A stretch of 64,000 nucleotides of DNA, from NCBI GenBank assembly GCA_025504975.1, contig JANUWI010000004.1:620001-684000 (forward strand), read 5' to 3'. The first letter of the stretch is position 1. Each line of letters begins with the position of its first letter. Shown here piece by piece: positions 34,873 through 46,877 of this stretch. The notes beneath the pieces are model-generated. The model was given only the letters and a program-made list of their open reading frames with translations, made no database searches and was not told the origin of the DNA. The position numbers were made by a program, and so were the translations under genes. This DNA is from Plenodomus lindquistii. Taxonomy: Eukaryota > Ascomycota > Dothideomycetes > Pleosporales > Leptosphaeriaceae.

Positions 34873-36222
34873 TCAATATTTTGGCTTGAATGGCAGTGTC
34901 TGCATCTGCTTCACTGGATCCTCTCCAATCCCAAATAGCTCATAAAGCCACCTCAGTATTACCAAAAAGCTCATAGGCTCACCCATATGCATGCCACCCT
35001 TCACAAAGCGCGCCTCCTTTGGCTTGCCATGCTGTAAGCATAAATAATAGTCGTCAATGGGGAAAATCTCGTCCTCTGTCCCATTCACAAGCAACAGCCT
35101 TGCGCAGGTGGTTCGATCCAGTGTGCCGTCGTCGAGTAGTGAGAACTTCTCCAAGGCTTCAGTTTGGAAAAGGCGTGTAGACGTATAGCCGAATTTGTAT
35201 GCGAGCGTATCGGCAAGATCAAATGGATATTCAAGGTGATTTACACTATCCAGCCATTTGGGTTCGAACATGTGGTGGCATCCTCCGCCTAGAGCAACAA
35301 CTCCGGCAAGTTTGTCGGCATGTGTGTGCGCGACACGGATTGCGTAGTATCCACCTGTGCTATATGCCCAAAGCGCAATATTTTTCTGATCCAGACGGTG
35401 TTGCTGGGAAATCCAGTCAAACAGGCTTGTGTACAGACGGTCCGGAGATGTAGGGTCTGATGGATTAGCAGGACAATCGCCTGTTCCCGGGATCTCGAGG
35501 ACGATGGTTGCAACGCCCACTTGACGCCAGCCCTCCATCCACACGGCGAGCTCGGTACGATACCCATCTAGGCCGGAGAAGATGATGACAGTCGGACAAG
35601 GTGATTCTGGGGTTGCCGAGTCTGGGACGAGGTGGTACACTGGAATCGTCCCGCCCTCATTGCTGTGCCGGTGCACATGCGGGACCTGAACTTCATCAAC
35701 AGGATGAGATCGCATTCCTAGACCCTTGATACACATCTGCTTTCCTAATTTCCATGCTTCCTTCTGCATGGCGCTACGAGGCGCGGGGAAGCGCGAGATA
35801 CGGTAGACTGCGCTGGAACGAAGGTAATACTCGGAGGCTTTCTCGACTTCACCTTTTGCTTCTGCATCTTGGGCGATGGAGGCAAGGTGCTCAGCCTGGG
35901 GGAAGAAAATGGAGGCATAGGCGTCCCAGTCGTACGGCTCTTTGAAGTCCTGGGCAATCAGTTTGTCGACCACAGGCTGGAAGTCGGCGGCTGTGCTGAA
36001 CATGAAGGGATAGACGCCCATCTCTGCCTTGTTCGTGTTAGCCAGTGTTTACAAAACAGGGTCTCGAGAAGCATGTTGTGTTTGGTATTCTTAGAAAACT
36101 AGTAATGCTTGACTTACAGGCTTCTTCCACTTCGTCTCCCATAGCTGCTCGAAAGACTCATGATGTTTCGCCTTGATTTCTAGCTTGTCCTCGATGAAGA
36201 ATTTGCCCCCGGGTGCTGCCAT
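34873..36222 (-). CDS. ayg1: Ayg1-type alpha/beta hydrolase
   Basis: Ayg1 of Aspergillus fumigatus shortens a heptaketide naphthopyrone to the pentaketide 1,3,6,8-tetrahydroxynaphthalene in DHN-melanin synthesis. Exons 36,118-36,222 and 34,873-36,021 give 417 residues, close to that enzyme. Shared stretches include YRISRFPAPR, the IFSGLDGYR oxyanion region, EIPGTGDCPANPSDPTSPDRLY and YYAIRVAHTH. The triad is Ser256 (in AYSTGGYY, with Ala instead of Gly at the first position of GxSxG), Asp352 (NGTEDEIFP) and His380 (GGMHMGEP). The intron acceptor is the second AG (CAGAG), which keeps phase. No polyketide synthase, reductase or laccase lies nearby, so a role in melanin is not supported by context. 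Homologues with other roles in degrading esters or polyketides are equally possible. Confidence 0.85.
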
Positions 36223-37017
36223 TTTGTTTCTCTCTTGATGGTTCTTTCTACACCCCAAACTAATGGTCCTATCTGCGGAAACTTCTTGCCTGTCTCTCAA
36301 TATAACAGCGTTCCCTAATTCCTACTTCGACCGATATATAGCTTGTGTAATCAATGTGGGTATACAACCTATGTGGCGCGAGGTGTCAAGTGGACCACCA
36401 CATTCAAAAATTGTCCCATCAACGGCCCAAATCACAAATTATATACTTTCTCCAGCATACCGCTAGTCCGGTCTTTGCGACAGTGTCGGACATGCGCTCC
36501 ACGGCGGCTCCGTTGTTACGGACGATCATGCAGGGTGTTGGGGGCGGGGAGCCGAGTCGACGGGAACGCCATCAATCCATCCTTCACGTGCAACAGCACG
36601 CACGCCACCTAGCATGGCTATTTACGATAGCGAGCAAAGCATGTTTCAAAGTTCACTAGCACAGAATCTGGTTGGGTGGGCAGGCGCGGATGCAGGGGAT
36701 ATAGGGACAGAGCAGATGGCGGATGCAGCGCGGTGTCTGGAAACGACGTCAAGACCGTTGTGAGGTTATGGAGCCTGGCATGCTTTCACACTGTATAATT
36801 TGGGAGTAGCGGGTTGTTGGGTGGCAGTACATTCTGCCTGACCATCATTCCCCATGTTCGAATCACACATTGAAACAGGTGGGCAATATTCGAAGTTCTC
36901 CAGTGTATCGTGAAGCGTGCCTCAAGACTATTCTCCCTCCAAATCCTATGCGCCTAGATGCTATGATACGACTATTTGTGCGCTGAAAAGCTGTAAGTAC
37001 TAAAAAACACGGCACGA
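36223..37017. promoter_or_regulatory. Spacer, Ayg1-like promoter and KRS1 3' region
   Basis: This 795-bp region lies upstream of the hydrolase and downstream of the lysyl-tRNA synthetase. A GTAAGT directly at the KRS1 stop (37,021-37,030, minus strand) with AG sites 30-50 nt further could define an alternative last intron. No independent gene is seen. Confidence 0.5.
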
Positions 37018-39026
37018 TTACGACGACTTACGAATGCCCTCTTCCGGCTTGGGTGTCACATCGACGACTTCCGCGGCTGTCTGCTTTTTGTCCTCGACCA
37101 CATCCTTCATAAAGGGGAAAGTGAGGACCTCCTTGATGCTGTAATGATCTGTCAAGAACATGACGAGGCGGTCGATACCCATACCCCAACCACCAGTGGG
37201 TGGTAAACCGTACTCCAGTGCCTGGCAGAAAGTCTCGTCAATAAGCTGTGCCTCGTCGTCTCCCTGCGACTTCTGGTTGGCCTGCTCTTCCTGTCCGATT
37301 GTTAACATGGATCACTATAAGAGTGGATTACAAGACTTACGAATCGCAGACGCTGGTCGAAGGGGTCGTTCAACTCGGTGTAAGCGTTGCATATTTCCTT
37401 CTTGCAGACGAATGCTTCAAACCGTTCGCAGAGACCAGGAATGTCGCGGTGGTACTTGGCTAGCGGTGACATGACCTCGGGGTGACCAACTATGAAGGTG
37501 GGGTTAATGGCAGTCTCTTCGATGAACTCGCCGACCAGCTTGTCGATCATTCTCGCGTTGGTACGTGGCTCTGAGCAATCAACTTTAACCTTCTTGAGGA
37601 CACGCTTGAGGAACTCATTCGTCTCGGCTGTGTGCAGCTCGTTCGCCGGTGGGAACTTCTCGCCAGTAGCCTCCTCAAGAGCTGGAATCATCTGCACTCG
37701 CCTCCATGGTCGGGCCCAGTTGACGTTGTATGTCTCGCCACCCTGTGTGTGGTAGACTGTCTCATAGCCTCCAGTGATATCCTTGACGAGGCCAGAAACA
37801 AGCTCCTCTGTCATCTCCAAGACATCGTTGTAGTCAGCATAGGCCATATAAAACTCGCACGTAGTGAACTCTGGGTTATGAGTGAGGTCGATACCCTCAT
37901 TTCGGAACTGACGACCGATCTCGTAGACTTTTTCCAGGCCTCCAACGACCAACTGCTTAAGATACAGCTCGGGCGCAATACGCATAAATAGCTCCATATC
38001 AAGCTCATTGTGGTATGTCTTGAATGGTCGCGCTGTTGCTCCTCCCGCAATCTTATTCATCATGGGCGTCTGCACTTCGAGGAAATCGCGCTCATCAAGG
38101 TACTTGCGGACATACTTGACAATCTTGGACCGGGTGATGAAGGTATCGCGCGTTGTGTCATTCATGATGAGATCGAGAAATCGGTTGCGGTGCCGCTGTT
38201 CTTGGTCCTTGTAACCGCTATATCATGTTAGATGAGCCATGCTGGCTGGAAAATTATGCTTACAAGTGCTCAGTTGGCAACATCCTCAGGCAGGGAGTGA
38301 GGAGAATGACCTCCCGTGCGAAGATACTCAGTTCTCCCTCACCACCTTTCTTGGGACTTGTTCGCCCCGGGAAGCCGATCACACCGATGATGTCTCCGCG
38401 CTGAATGTTCTCATGCTGCTTTTCGAAGGGAACGTCGGCCTTGCACTCCTGCAGTTGGCACATGACCTGGATCGTGACGCCTTCTGCCTTGCCTATCAGG
38501 AGTTAGCACACGTAGATTGCCGGGAAATGGGTGCACGTGCAAACGTAGAAGTGCAGCGAGCTGGAAGCAGAGCGCTGTGTGATGACGCGAAGACCCATAC
38601 GAATCTCTTTGTCGGGCTCTGTCTCGCCCTTCTTGAGATGCGAGTAGTCGCGTACATAGTCGGCGATGGCGTAGTTGGTGTGGAACTTGTGGGGGTATGG
38701 ATTGGGCTGCTTGGACGCGCGGAGAGCGTTGATCTTGTTGGAGCGAATCTCGAAGTATTGCTGATACACGTTAGCATACAGAGGCCGGTTTTGGGGGACT
38801 CGAAGGGACATGCATTGGGATTCAATTCTTCAACATCGTCCTTCTTCTCCTTCTTGGGCCTTGCCGGCAACGAAGCCTCCTTCTCCTGCTTCTTCGAGTC
38901 CCTCTCGCGCTGCTTCTGGCGGCGCTTGAGCTCGCTCTTGCTTATCTTCTCGCCAGTCACGGGATCGGTGTGCAGGTTCTCGGCAGACTCTGCCTGGGGC
39001 TGCGCAGGCGGTTGTTCGCTGGCCAT
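37018..39026 (-). CDS. KRS1: Lysyl-tRNA synthetase, cytosolic, class II
   Basis: It charges tRNA-Lys in the cytosol. Exons 38,814-39,026, about 38,545-38,760, about 38,264-38,487, 37,341-38,217 and 37,018-37,290 give about 600 residues. The N-terminal extension is Lys/Arg/Glu-rich (SKSELKRRQKQRERDSKKQE), a tRNA-binding helix of eukaryotic enzymes. The OB-fold anticodon domain contains RGDIIGVIGFPGRTSPKKGG. The class II core follows: motif 1 region FLEVQTPMMNKIAGGATARPF, motif 2 RNEGIDLTHNPEFTTCEFY (about 323-341) and motif 3 GGWGMGIDRLVMFLTD (about 543-558). Intron 1 (38,761-38,813) reads GC...AG; only that donor gives the expected NPN-QYFEIRS join in phase. The exon 2/3 junction is ambiguous: TAC-GTTTGC to CAAG-GCA keeps phase but may be one or two residues off. 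Confidence 0.92.
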
Positions 39027-39277
39027 GTTTGCGATCAATTAATGTGATTCGAGTCGTGTGGCCCATGGCGAAATATATGGCGGGGCACTTTTTGACTCAC
39101 CCCGCCATCGACGCGTTGCGGATCAAAGTTTCCCCGTAGTTCCTTTCTTTGACCTTTGGCCTGGCTCAGCCTGATAACTACTCCTAGGCATAATCACTGC
39201 TATTTAATGTTATGAGCAATATTGACCCTCTCGACATATGGCTCGCCGGTGTCGCGCATGTGTTGTGCCTTCTGTGT

Positions 39278-39602
39278 TCACTGTTCATGCATTCCCATCT
39301 CGTTATCACCACAAGCCACATTATAGTCCAATGGTAGCTTCGACCTGCTCAATGTCAAATGGGAAAGTGCATTTGAGGACAACATGTAGTTTTTCGGGGC
39401 TATATCCCTGCTTTTGGAGGGCTCGTTGCTCAAGGTCATTTCCAGACTAACACGTCGCGCAGTAGCAACGCACTCACATGCCCAGACTGAAACGTCAGCG
39501 AACGCGTCACAGCCTTCGAGAAAGCTGGACTTCTCCGCATTTACCTCAGCAACGATAGACATACACAGTAAGGGTCTTCCTGTGGCGAAGTTGGGTACCC
39601 TG
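39278..39602 (-). pseudogene. Possible small broken gene, unrecognised
   Basis: On the minus strand a frame reading PNFATGRPLLCMSIVAE is followed by a GTAAAT donor, a GCTGAC branch and a TTTCAG acceptor (intron about 39,492-39,550). Then come an SGHVSALLLRDVL segment and, one base out of frame, GNDLEQRALQKQGYSPEKL running to a stop. The protein-like character on both sides of a one-base offset suggests a decayed gene. I cannot name a family, and chance frames are not excluded. Confidence 0.25.
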
Positions 39603-41466
39603 CAGTCAGGGTCTACGGTCCCACTTTAGAATGTCTTGATTCCCGAGCTCGACATTGGGCATACAGATAGCAGGGAAGGTGGAAACTGTTACTGTGGTGA
39701 CGATTTCTTTGACTGTATTTCGAAGATGCGCGGAAAGGTGCCGTAGGTTGGTGGTTGGGCTATGGAACATGGTGGAATGTGGGCTTTTACAAAGTTCAGC
39801 AAATTGGCATGCATCAGATGGAAGACGGGCTCGTGCTTCTCCGCCTCCGCTGCTAGAGGCTAGAAGCTAGAATCTAGAAGATCATTAGCTGACAGCAGGA
39901 ACTTCATCGGCAGTAGGAACATGTGTCTGTATAAGTCGAGTCTACATCTTCCACTTGCCCGGCGACTTTCGATAGGACATTCATCGAGCCAGTCCGCATC
40001 AACATGCGATGCTTCGTTGTTACAGTGTTTCCAACTTTCAACGGCCTTTCCTCTTTTTGATTTGGAACAAGCAACCCCCAAAGGTGACCGTTCCTGCGAC
40101 TGCGGCTAAGGCTAAGGCTGAGTCTGAGTCTGAGTCTGACATGAATTCTGCACGACATGCTCATGTAGACATCTCGCCGCCATGGACTTACTTTCTCAAT
40201 TCTGTTGCAAGTGTCCGCCTGCCTGGAAACCGTACTGGAACTTTTGCGTGTGTCAACGGCGAAAACTAAGACTGCAGGGCGTACAGCTACCACTGATCCG
40301 AGTTGGCCTTTTCTGCGACCAGCATTCAAGATTGCTCCGCTGGGCGCGTAGATGCGCTTCGGCGAGCAATCACAACCGCACGTGGTGGAGAACGCCGCCC
40401 CGGTAGAGCATGTTTGAAACCATGCAGGCCATGCGTTCCTGCATTTGCGTGTCAGGAACATCGCAAGCTAGTCATGCGGGTCTCCAAACAGCCAGCCTAG
40501 GATAGATTGAAAGTTGCCCACATGTACCATTACGACGCGATGAAAACCGCGCATCGTTCCATAGGCAGCATAACCTGCTTGTGGCATGGACACATGGACG
40601 GTACGTCCTTGGAGGTCGTGATGAGGTCGGTGGCTTCCGCCTTACCCATGGAGACTAGGCGGCATCATGTTGTCAATTGCAGTTATTGTTATGAGACGTT
40701 AGCGCATATCACACGGTTCTTAGGTTAGGACTCGGAGGAGCACAAGCGCGTAACAAGCGCGACTAACGACCCCAAGGAACTTTTCTTGGCTCCTAGGTAT
40801 CTCTCGTCAGTGGAGGAGAAGGGTCGTGTGACTCGCGAAGAACAATATTATCTTGGGACGGTCTGCGGGCTGCTCACTACCGGTAGCGCAGACAATTGTG
40901 GAATTCGGTTTCCAGCGATCCAAATACAGTTCATGTACAGCAGCTGCGGCTTGAGATAGCTTCCAGTTGAAAGCAGATCCTTCTATGATGACGATCAAGC
41001 TGTCATGGGAAATGGCAAGCGGCTTTGAATTGTCCATCTGACAAGGTCCCACGGTGTTTGAAGGTCGGAGAAGGTACTGCGGTCCGACTGACTGTGACTG
41101 TGTGCTCCTCAGTGATTGGCTCCTCTACCTACTGAATCATCATTATTGGAACTGGCTTCTGCGGCATCTCCTCGAGGCAATGATCCTATGCGTGTTAGGT
41201 GCAGATGTATCAATCTACCCTTGGTCGCCCTGTACACGTCATGGCAACACTGAAAGTGTCCCAGCTAACGCTTGCGATGCCACGTGAAACCCGATCGTGA
41301 CACAGCATCTAGGTCTAAATATGTAGCTTGCGGTACCGGTCCATGTCAGCGTAGGTGGACTCGCAATGAAGTGTTTTGCGCTACGTCATGCCTTTTCATT
41401 GGTCAAAGGAGTTACACCTACGCATGCGAGCCGGGTAAGCACCACACCTGCTGTAAGAAGGGGCCT

Positions 41467-41490
41467 CGATCGCGGAGACCCACGCGATCG
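41467..41490. repeat. GC-rich 8-bp hairpin
   Basis: CGATCGCG at 41,467-41,474 pairs perfectly with 41,483-41,490 across an 8-nt loop (GAGACCCA). It stands alone in the spacer and no T-tract follows. Confidence 0.6.
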
Positions 41491-41639
41491 CAGGACGATT
41501 TCAACCCACGATTCTCATCAATAAAGTCAATTTGTAGGCCTACGACAAGACACTGGGGCGTTGAGGCAAGCTGTCACCACCAGGTGTGGTGGTTCGACCC
41601 AAACAAACAAATCAACAACAACACTAACAACACTAGTAA

Positions 41640-41696
41640 CAAACAACAACAACAACAACAACAACAACGACAACGACAACAACAATATTGTACAAC
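41640..41696. repeat. (CAA)n microsatellite
   Basis: A run of mostly CAA triplets with two CGA interruptions is preceded by degenerate AACAAC/ACTAAC copies from 41,605. Confidence 0.85.
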
Positions 41697-43319
41697 AACA
41701 GAGACGCGACGCATGTCCACAACGGCTGGGGCAGGGGGCAAGAGGAATCCGTCGGATACGAAATGACTCCACAGGGCTGTTGATTAGATAGATGTACCCA
41801 TGACGGGTGCCCAAAGGGAAATCCCAAGGGGTCACACAACGGCACTGCATGATGTTCAGGGCCAGTGTGGGTTAACGAGGCCAGCAGACCAGCAACAGGT
41901 CCTGCCACGAGCAAATACCGGCTGTTCACGATTATCGATAGCTAATGTCTCCTCGGCCTTGGGCAATCGAGTACGGGCGGCCCACTTGGAGTGCGAGGGA
42001 GGCGGGCGGCGACATAATCGATAGGAGAAGCGACCGGGAGGCTGCAGAGCCAAATCAGAAATGGTGCTGTGCCGAGCTCAGGCCAGTGTTTCTGCTGCCA
42101 CTGCCGGGGAACGAACGGCCCGCCAGTGGACGCTGGCGAACAGGCATGGGGACTGCGCAGCCCCTTTTTTGGTGCGATGCCGTGTGATTGGCATGAAGAC
42201 TGTAAGATTACCTCATTTGGCCTGTATGATAGCACGTCCGTAGCACGTCCCGTACGAGCGTTTGGGTGCCCAAGGCTGTGGATGCCGATGGGCATGGGGA
42301 TATTTGGGGCGTGGTGGCGAAATGTAAACAATCAACAAGCCGAGTAAACAAGGCAGCGCAGCCACAGCAGCCTCGCACCAGCGGCTGCAAACCACCGACA
42401 GGCGGTCAAAATGCAGCTGGACGTGGCCAAAACCGTGGTGCGCTCCACTGCACACGGCAGCTGCTTCACGCGGGCCCTGGCGTGCCCACATCGAGTGGCC
42501 ATGGCCAGGCGGACCTTGGAACTGCAACGGCGGGTGCGCTGCTGGTGCCAGTGCTGCATGCACGCGGCGCCTCGAAACCGCGCACGGGCCCGCCCTGCCA
42601 CCAGCGCCAGCCAGTGACCAAATACATACACCCGACCCCAACGCGAGCGAGAACGCGTCCCTCCCACACCCTCATCCCGACCGATCGCAATCGAGCGCGC
42701 AAAGCCTCTCCTCCATCGCTCCATCGCCTCTGCTCGGCGTCGCCGCATTGCATCACCGCCTGCCGTCGTGCCAGCGTGCCAGCGTGCCCCATCGCGCCTG
42801 CCCTTCGCTCGACTGCACCTGCCGCGCCTGCCTGTCGTGTCGTGTCGTGTTTACCTCCGCGCCGCCCACGCGCATTCCTCCCATTCGCTTGCGCGCACCA
42901 CTCTCCGCCCGCCAGCACGCCAGCGTATACGTCGCCGACACGCCAGCAGCCGCAACTGACTGACATCCACCTCTCCCCCTCTTTGCATCCGCCGCCCCCC
43001 TCCCCCCACCCTCTGCCTTGACACCGCCAGCACCTGTATGGAGTGCCGACACACGTCCGCTGTTGCATGCTGAGGTGGATCCCGGACCCTCGTCCACGTC
43101 AAGAGTCACCAACACCATTTATACAGCGCATTGCCCCCCACACGCCGTCAACCACCTCCACCGGCACCACCACCACCACCGGAGCCGCATCCCGCCCGCC
43201 TGTCCGCCCATGTCCGCTGCACCCGTCTGACCTGCACCGCCACGCTGCCAGACAGGCCCAAGACAAGCCCAAGACAGTCCCAGCCACCGTCACTCCAGAC
43301 TCACCTTCACTTAGCCGCC

Positions 43320-46300
43320 ATGGACTACGGCTGCTCGCCCGTCCGCGAGTGCGGGGCATTGCACTTTCCCTCGCCCACCGGCTCTCACAGCTACCGCCTC
43401 GACGGCAGCCACTTTTCCCACCTCCAGCAATTGCGCCGTTCTCTCTCCCGCTCGCCATCAAAGCCGTCGCGCTTCCAATTGCGCAACGCCGACTCCCCTC
43501 GCTCGCCCCTCTCACCCCTCGCTCTGGCGCGCGCATTCAGCCCCCAGCAGCGCAAGCCCACATCGCCCACCGCAATCTACCCAGAGTCGCCGCTCGGCGC
43601 CGCGACTGCGCCCGCAAAGAAAAAGTTCTCGCTACGCCGCTCACAGCAGCCGTTCCGCTCATCCCCGCGCACGCGCAACAGCAACTCCAAGAGCCCCCGC
43701 CGTCGCGCCCTGGGCGAGTCTGCTGACATTGCCAACTCGGGCACCTTCACGCCCTTCATGCCGCGCGCAGCCGCCGGGCAGGAGAACACGCCTGCGCCTG
43801 CACGTCGGCTCAGCGCAGAGTCCCCCGACACAATGGACATGGACAAGCGACTCGAAGTCAATGACAAGCCCATCAAGTTTGAGTTTGCGCGCCGGCCTGA
43901 ATTGTCACCTGCGCCCCCCGCCAAATCAAGCCCCCTCAAGCGCAACGACGGCTTCATGAACTTGGGAGGCAGCTCAGGCACCAGCCCAATGGCGAAGCGC
44001 AGGAGCTTACACAGCGTGGCCAATCTAGGCAACGATTTCGAAAGCATCTTCGACCCGACTCCGGGCGTGCGCGATGTCATGGACGATTCATCGCGTCAGT
44101 TCATGGACTTCAACAACAACACTGGCTTCTCCTTCAGCTCGCCGGTATCAAACACAAACTCGCCAATACGCCGCAATCCATCTCTCCGGAAGTCAACACT
44201 GTCACAGCGCACCAACACACCCCGCGCCAAGCCTGCATATGACGGCGAGTTTGTGTTGCCTGGCGCTGCAGCATCCAAGACACGGAATCGCATGTCCCTA
44301 GACAGCTCCATTGGCTCCAGCGCTGGAACACACTCAGCACAGACGCCATTCCGCAAGTCGACTTTCGATGCGGGCCGCATGGGTCTGCCCCAGCCACGGA
44401 CTAGCTTTGGAGCCCCTCAACCCCATCCACTGTCATATGCGCACACACCGTCGTCGGCCAAGTCAACTGTAAACAGTGACACACCAATGGCCCCGCCACG
44501 AGCCCCTGCATGGAACGGTCCTTCCTGCGGTCCTCCTCCCACGCCCGCACCTGCCAACCCAAACTTCTCCCGATCTCTGCCCATCGGCATTGGTCGTCCC
44601 CACGCGTCGGATTCAGAAGAGTCATCCCAGGAGTCCTTCGACACACCATTCAAGGTCGCCCCTCCCCCGCCAGTTGCATTCTCCACTGGCCTCCTCTCCA
44701 AGAAGAATCGGAATGTAGACGAGCCAGTAGGTGCTGGGGTCTACGTCATGCCCGACACTCCATCAAAACGCCAATCCTTCCCCCCAGCCGTAGCAGATCG
44801 TACCCTCGACCTTGACACACCATTAGTCAAACGATCTGGGAGCTTGTTTGGAGAAACTTCTCGACCCCAGCACCAATTTGGTACACCTAGCACACCGTTT
44901 AGCGCCAATGTGACCAAGTTTACCACAGAGTCTTTTGGTAGTCGCCCCAGCATCTTCGGCGGTTTGAGCGACTCGCACCAGCGCCGCGGAAGCTTCGTTA
45001 GCATTGATGGCGACGATGATCTCCAGCCAGACAACCAATCGCCAACAGCCAACCGCATGACTGATAGCCAGTCCAGTGTCGACGATATGCCGCCTACGCC
45101 TACTAAGCCTAGTGGTGGTTCAAGTCGCCGCTCCAAGGAGAGCAGCTTGAGGCGCAAGACCTTCCGATCACGCCCATCAATTGGCAATGACACTTTTGCG
45201 GTCCCACTGGACAACGATGGTCGTCCAACCAGTAAGTATCTCTCAGTTTTAACAGAAAAATTCCCTGGCGTAGACGGCGCTTGTTCTGGACACGAGGAGC
45301 CAGTCTCCGTGCTTTGCAACTCTCCCTCTATCCATCATGCACGGAAGAGAACACGGCGTATCAACCAGACTGGTCGTCCGTTCCCAGTCTCGCGGAGTGT
45401 CAATCGTACAACCTTTCAAAACCCCACTTTATTGCACCACTGACAATTTGATAGCTGCGGGAAGCCTGTTCGGCCCATCTTCGCCACAAACTCCGAACGA
45501 ATCGTTTGGTGCACCAGATGCAAGTAAGCTATCGATATCAGGCAACAGACGCCAATCACTGTCCTTCAACAACAGCTTTGGCAGCAGCTTCGGACCCGCG
45601 ACCCCAACGACCCCTCGAGATTCTTCTGGATTCTTCAGTAGTGTGCAAGGCGCCATCCCGATCGGTCTAACCAAGAACGATGTGGATGAGTCCTTGAGCT
45701 CTCGTTTTCACGAGGTGAAGCCACTCGATGGTGGCGAGGGTGAGTTCTCGACTGTGTACCGCGTGAGCAAGCCTGTCAAAACCTCGCCTGGAAGATCGCC
45801 CGCAGGCAGCCAAGTTTGGGTTGTCAAGAAGTCCAAGAAGCCATACACTGGTACTGGTGACCGTCTGCGAAAGATGCGGGAAGTCGAAATCCTCTCTGCA
45901 CTCCAAGGCAATGAGCATGTCATGGGTTTCAAAACCCACTGGGAGTTCGATTCGCATCTTTACATCCAGACTGAGTATTGCGAAGGTGGTAACCTGAGGC
46001 GCTACCTCGACAATGTTGGGTTCAACAGCCGCCTCGACGACTTCAGGATCTGGAAGATTCTCTTGGAGTTGTTGATGGTAATTTTATCTTATCCTAATCA
46101 CCACTATCGATACTGACTATGACGTAGGGTCTCCAATTCATTCATGAATCGGGTTACATCCACCTCGATCTAAAGCCAGCCAATATTCTCATTGACTTTG
46201 AGGGCGGGCTGAAGATCGCCGACTTCGGTCTTGCAAGCCGATGGCCGGCTCCCAAGCACATTGATGGTGAGGGCGACCGTCACTATCTCGCACCTGAAGC

Positions 46301-46877
46301 GCTCAGTGGCCGCTTCGACAAGCCCGCTGATGTGTTCGCTTTGGGCATGATGCTAGCTGAAATTGCTGGTAACTGCGTCATTCCTGAGAATGGTGTATAT
46401 TGGCAAAAGCTCCGCTCCGGTGAATTCCAAAACGTCCTTCCAAGCCTGACCTGGAGTGCTGGCAGCAGCACTCTTACTCGAGACTCGCATGGAGATCCCA
46501 TCACTGACGACTCTCGACCATCTATGGACGGTTTCTTCATGTCTGATGCTGACGAGGACTCCATGGCCTCCATCTCAGTCAAGCCCGCCACGGACCCAGC
46601 TGAGGAACTCCGGCGCGCTCCCGGTTTCATGATTGAGCGAGATGATCCGAGCTCCATGGACTCCGTTGTCCATGCTATGCTCAACCAGGAGCCCGATCAA
46701 CGCCCCACCGCTAAACAAATTCTCGAGTGCTACGGTTGCCGATGGGTAGACCTACGACGACGCTCTGGCGCAACCGTCTACGAAGGCAATTTTGGTCCAA
46801 GTGACGAGGTCCTCGCCACCTACACCACCAAGGACCAAGACCAGATTCATAGTGATGACATGATGGACATGAGCTAG
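43320..46877 (+). CDS. wee1: WEE1 cyclin-dependent kinase inhibitor kinase
   Basis: Wee1 phosphorylates the inhibitory tyrosine of CDK1 and delays mitosis. Exons 43,320-45,231, 45,455-46,077 and 46,128-46,877 give 1,094 residues. The start is the ATG of MDYGCSP; 63 upstream in-frame codons are proline-rich leader. The first 700 residues are Ser/Pro-rich with many SP/TP sites, fitting regulation by CDK and other kinases. The kinase domain (about 720-1,055) has the glycine loop GGEGEFSTVYRV near 730, the lysine in VVKKSKK, the catalytic loop HLDLKPANIL (His857-Asp859) and DFGLA (877-881). HLDLKPxNI in place of HRDLK is the Wee1/Myt1 hallmark. YLAPEAL, DVFALGMMLAEIAGN and a Wee1-type insert follow. 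The 223-nt first intron is read through in frame for about 70 codons, so retention would remove the kinase domain. Confidence 0.95.

Larger units (their letters stand above)
39027..43319. promoter_or_regulatory. Long divergent spacer KRS1 / WEE1
   Basis: These 4.3 kb carry no convincing gene and form by far the largest gap in the gene-dense part. The KRS1 promoter lies at the left. From about 42,600 to 43,319 the plus strand is strongly pyrimidine-rich (CCACC, CTCCC runs), the look of a long WEE1 promoter and leader. Short frames here are biased by that composition. Sub-features listed separately are a possible broken gene, a hairpin and a CAA repeat. A short minus-strand frame at 40,807-41,037 (76 residues, MDNSKPLAIS) is the only other frame with somewhat protein-like sequence; I would not call it. 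Confidence 0.5.

Noticed and set aside
39904..40461. Minus-strand frame of 185 codons in the KRS1-WEE1 spacer
   Set aside because: It runs through GAGTCT/GGCTAA simple repeats (RLRLRLSLSLS) and has no conserved features.
40807..41037. Minus-strand frame of 76 codons with protein-like sequence
   Set aside because: It is short, with no signal peptide, no splice partners and no recognisable family; not enough to call.
41588..41602. GGTTCGACCC, resembling a tRNA B box
   Set aside because: The flanking bases cannot form a T-arm stem, and there is no A box or acceptor stem at the right distance.
42266..43021. Plus-strand frame of 251 codons before WEE1
   Set aside because: Its Pro/Ala/Arg-rich content follows from the C-rich promoter and leader; overlapping frames in other phases are equally open.
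43131..43319. In-frame N-terminal extension of WEE1
   Set aside because: It is Pro/His-rich leader translation with no ATG; the ATG at 43,320 precedes the first Wee1-like sequence.
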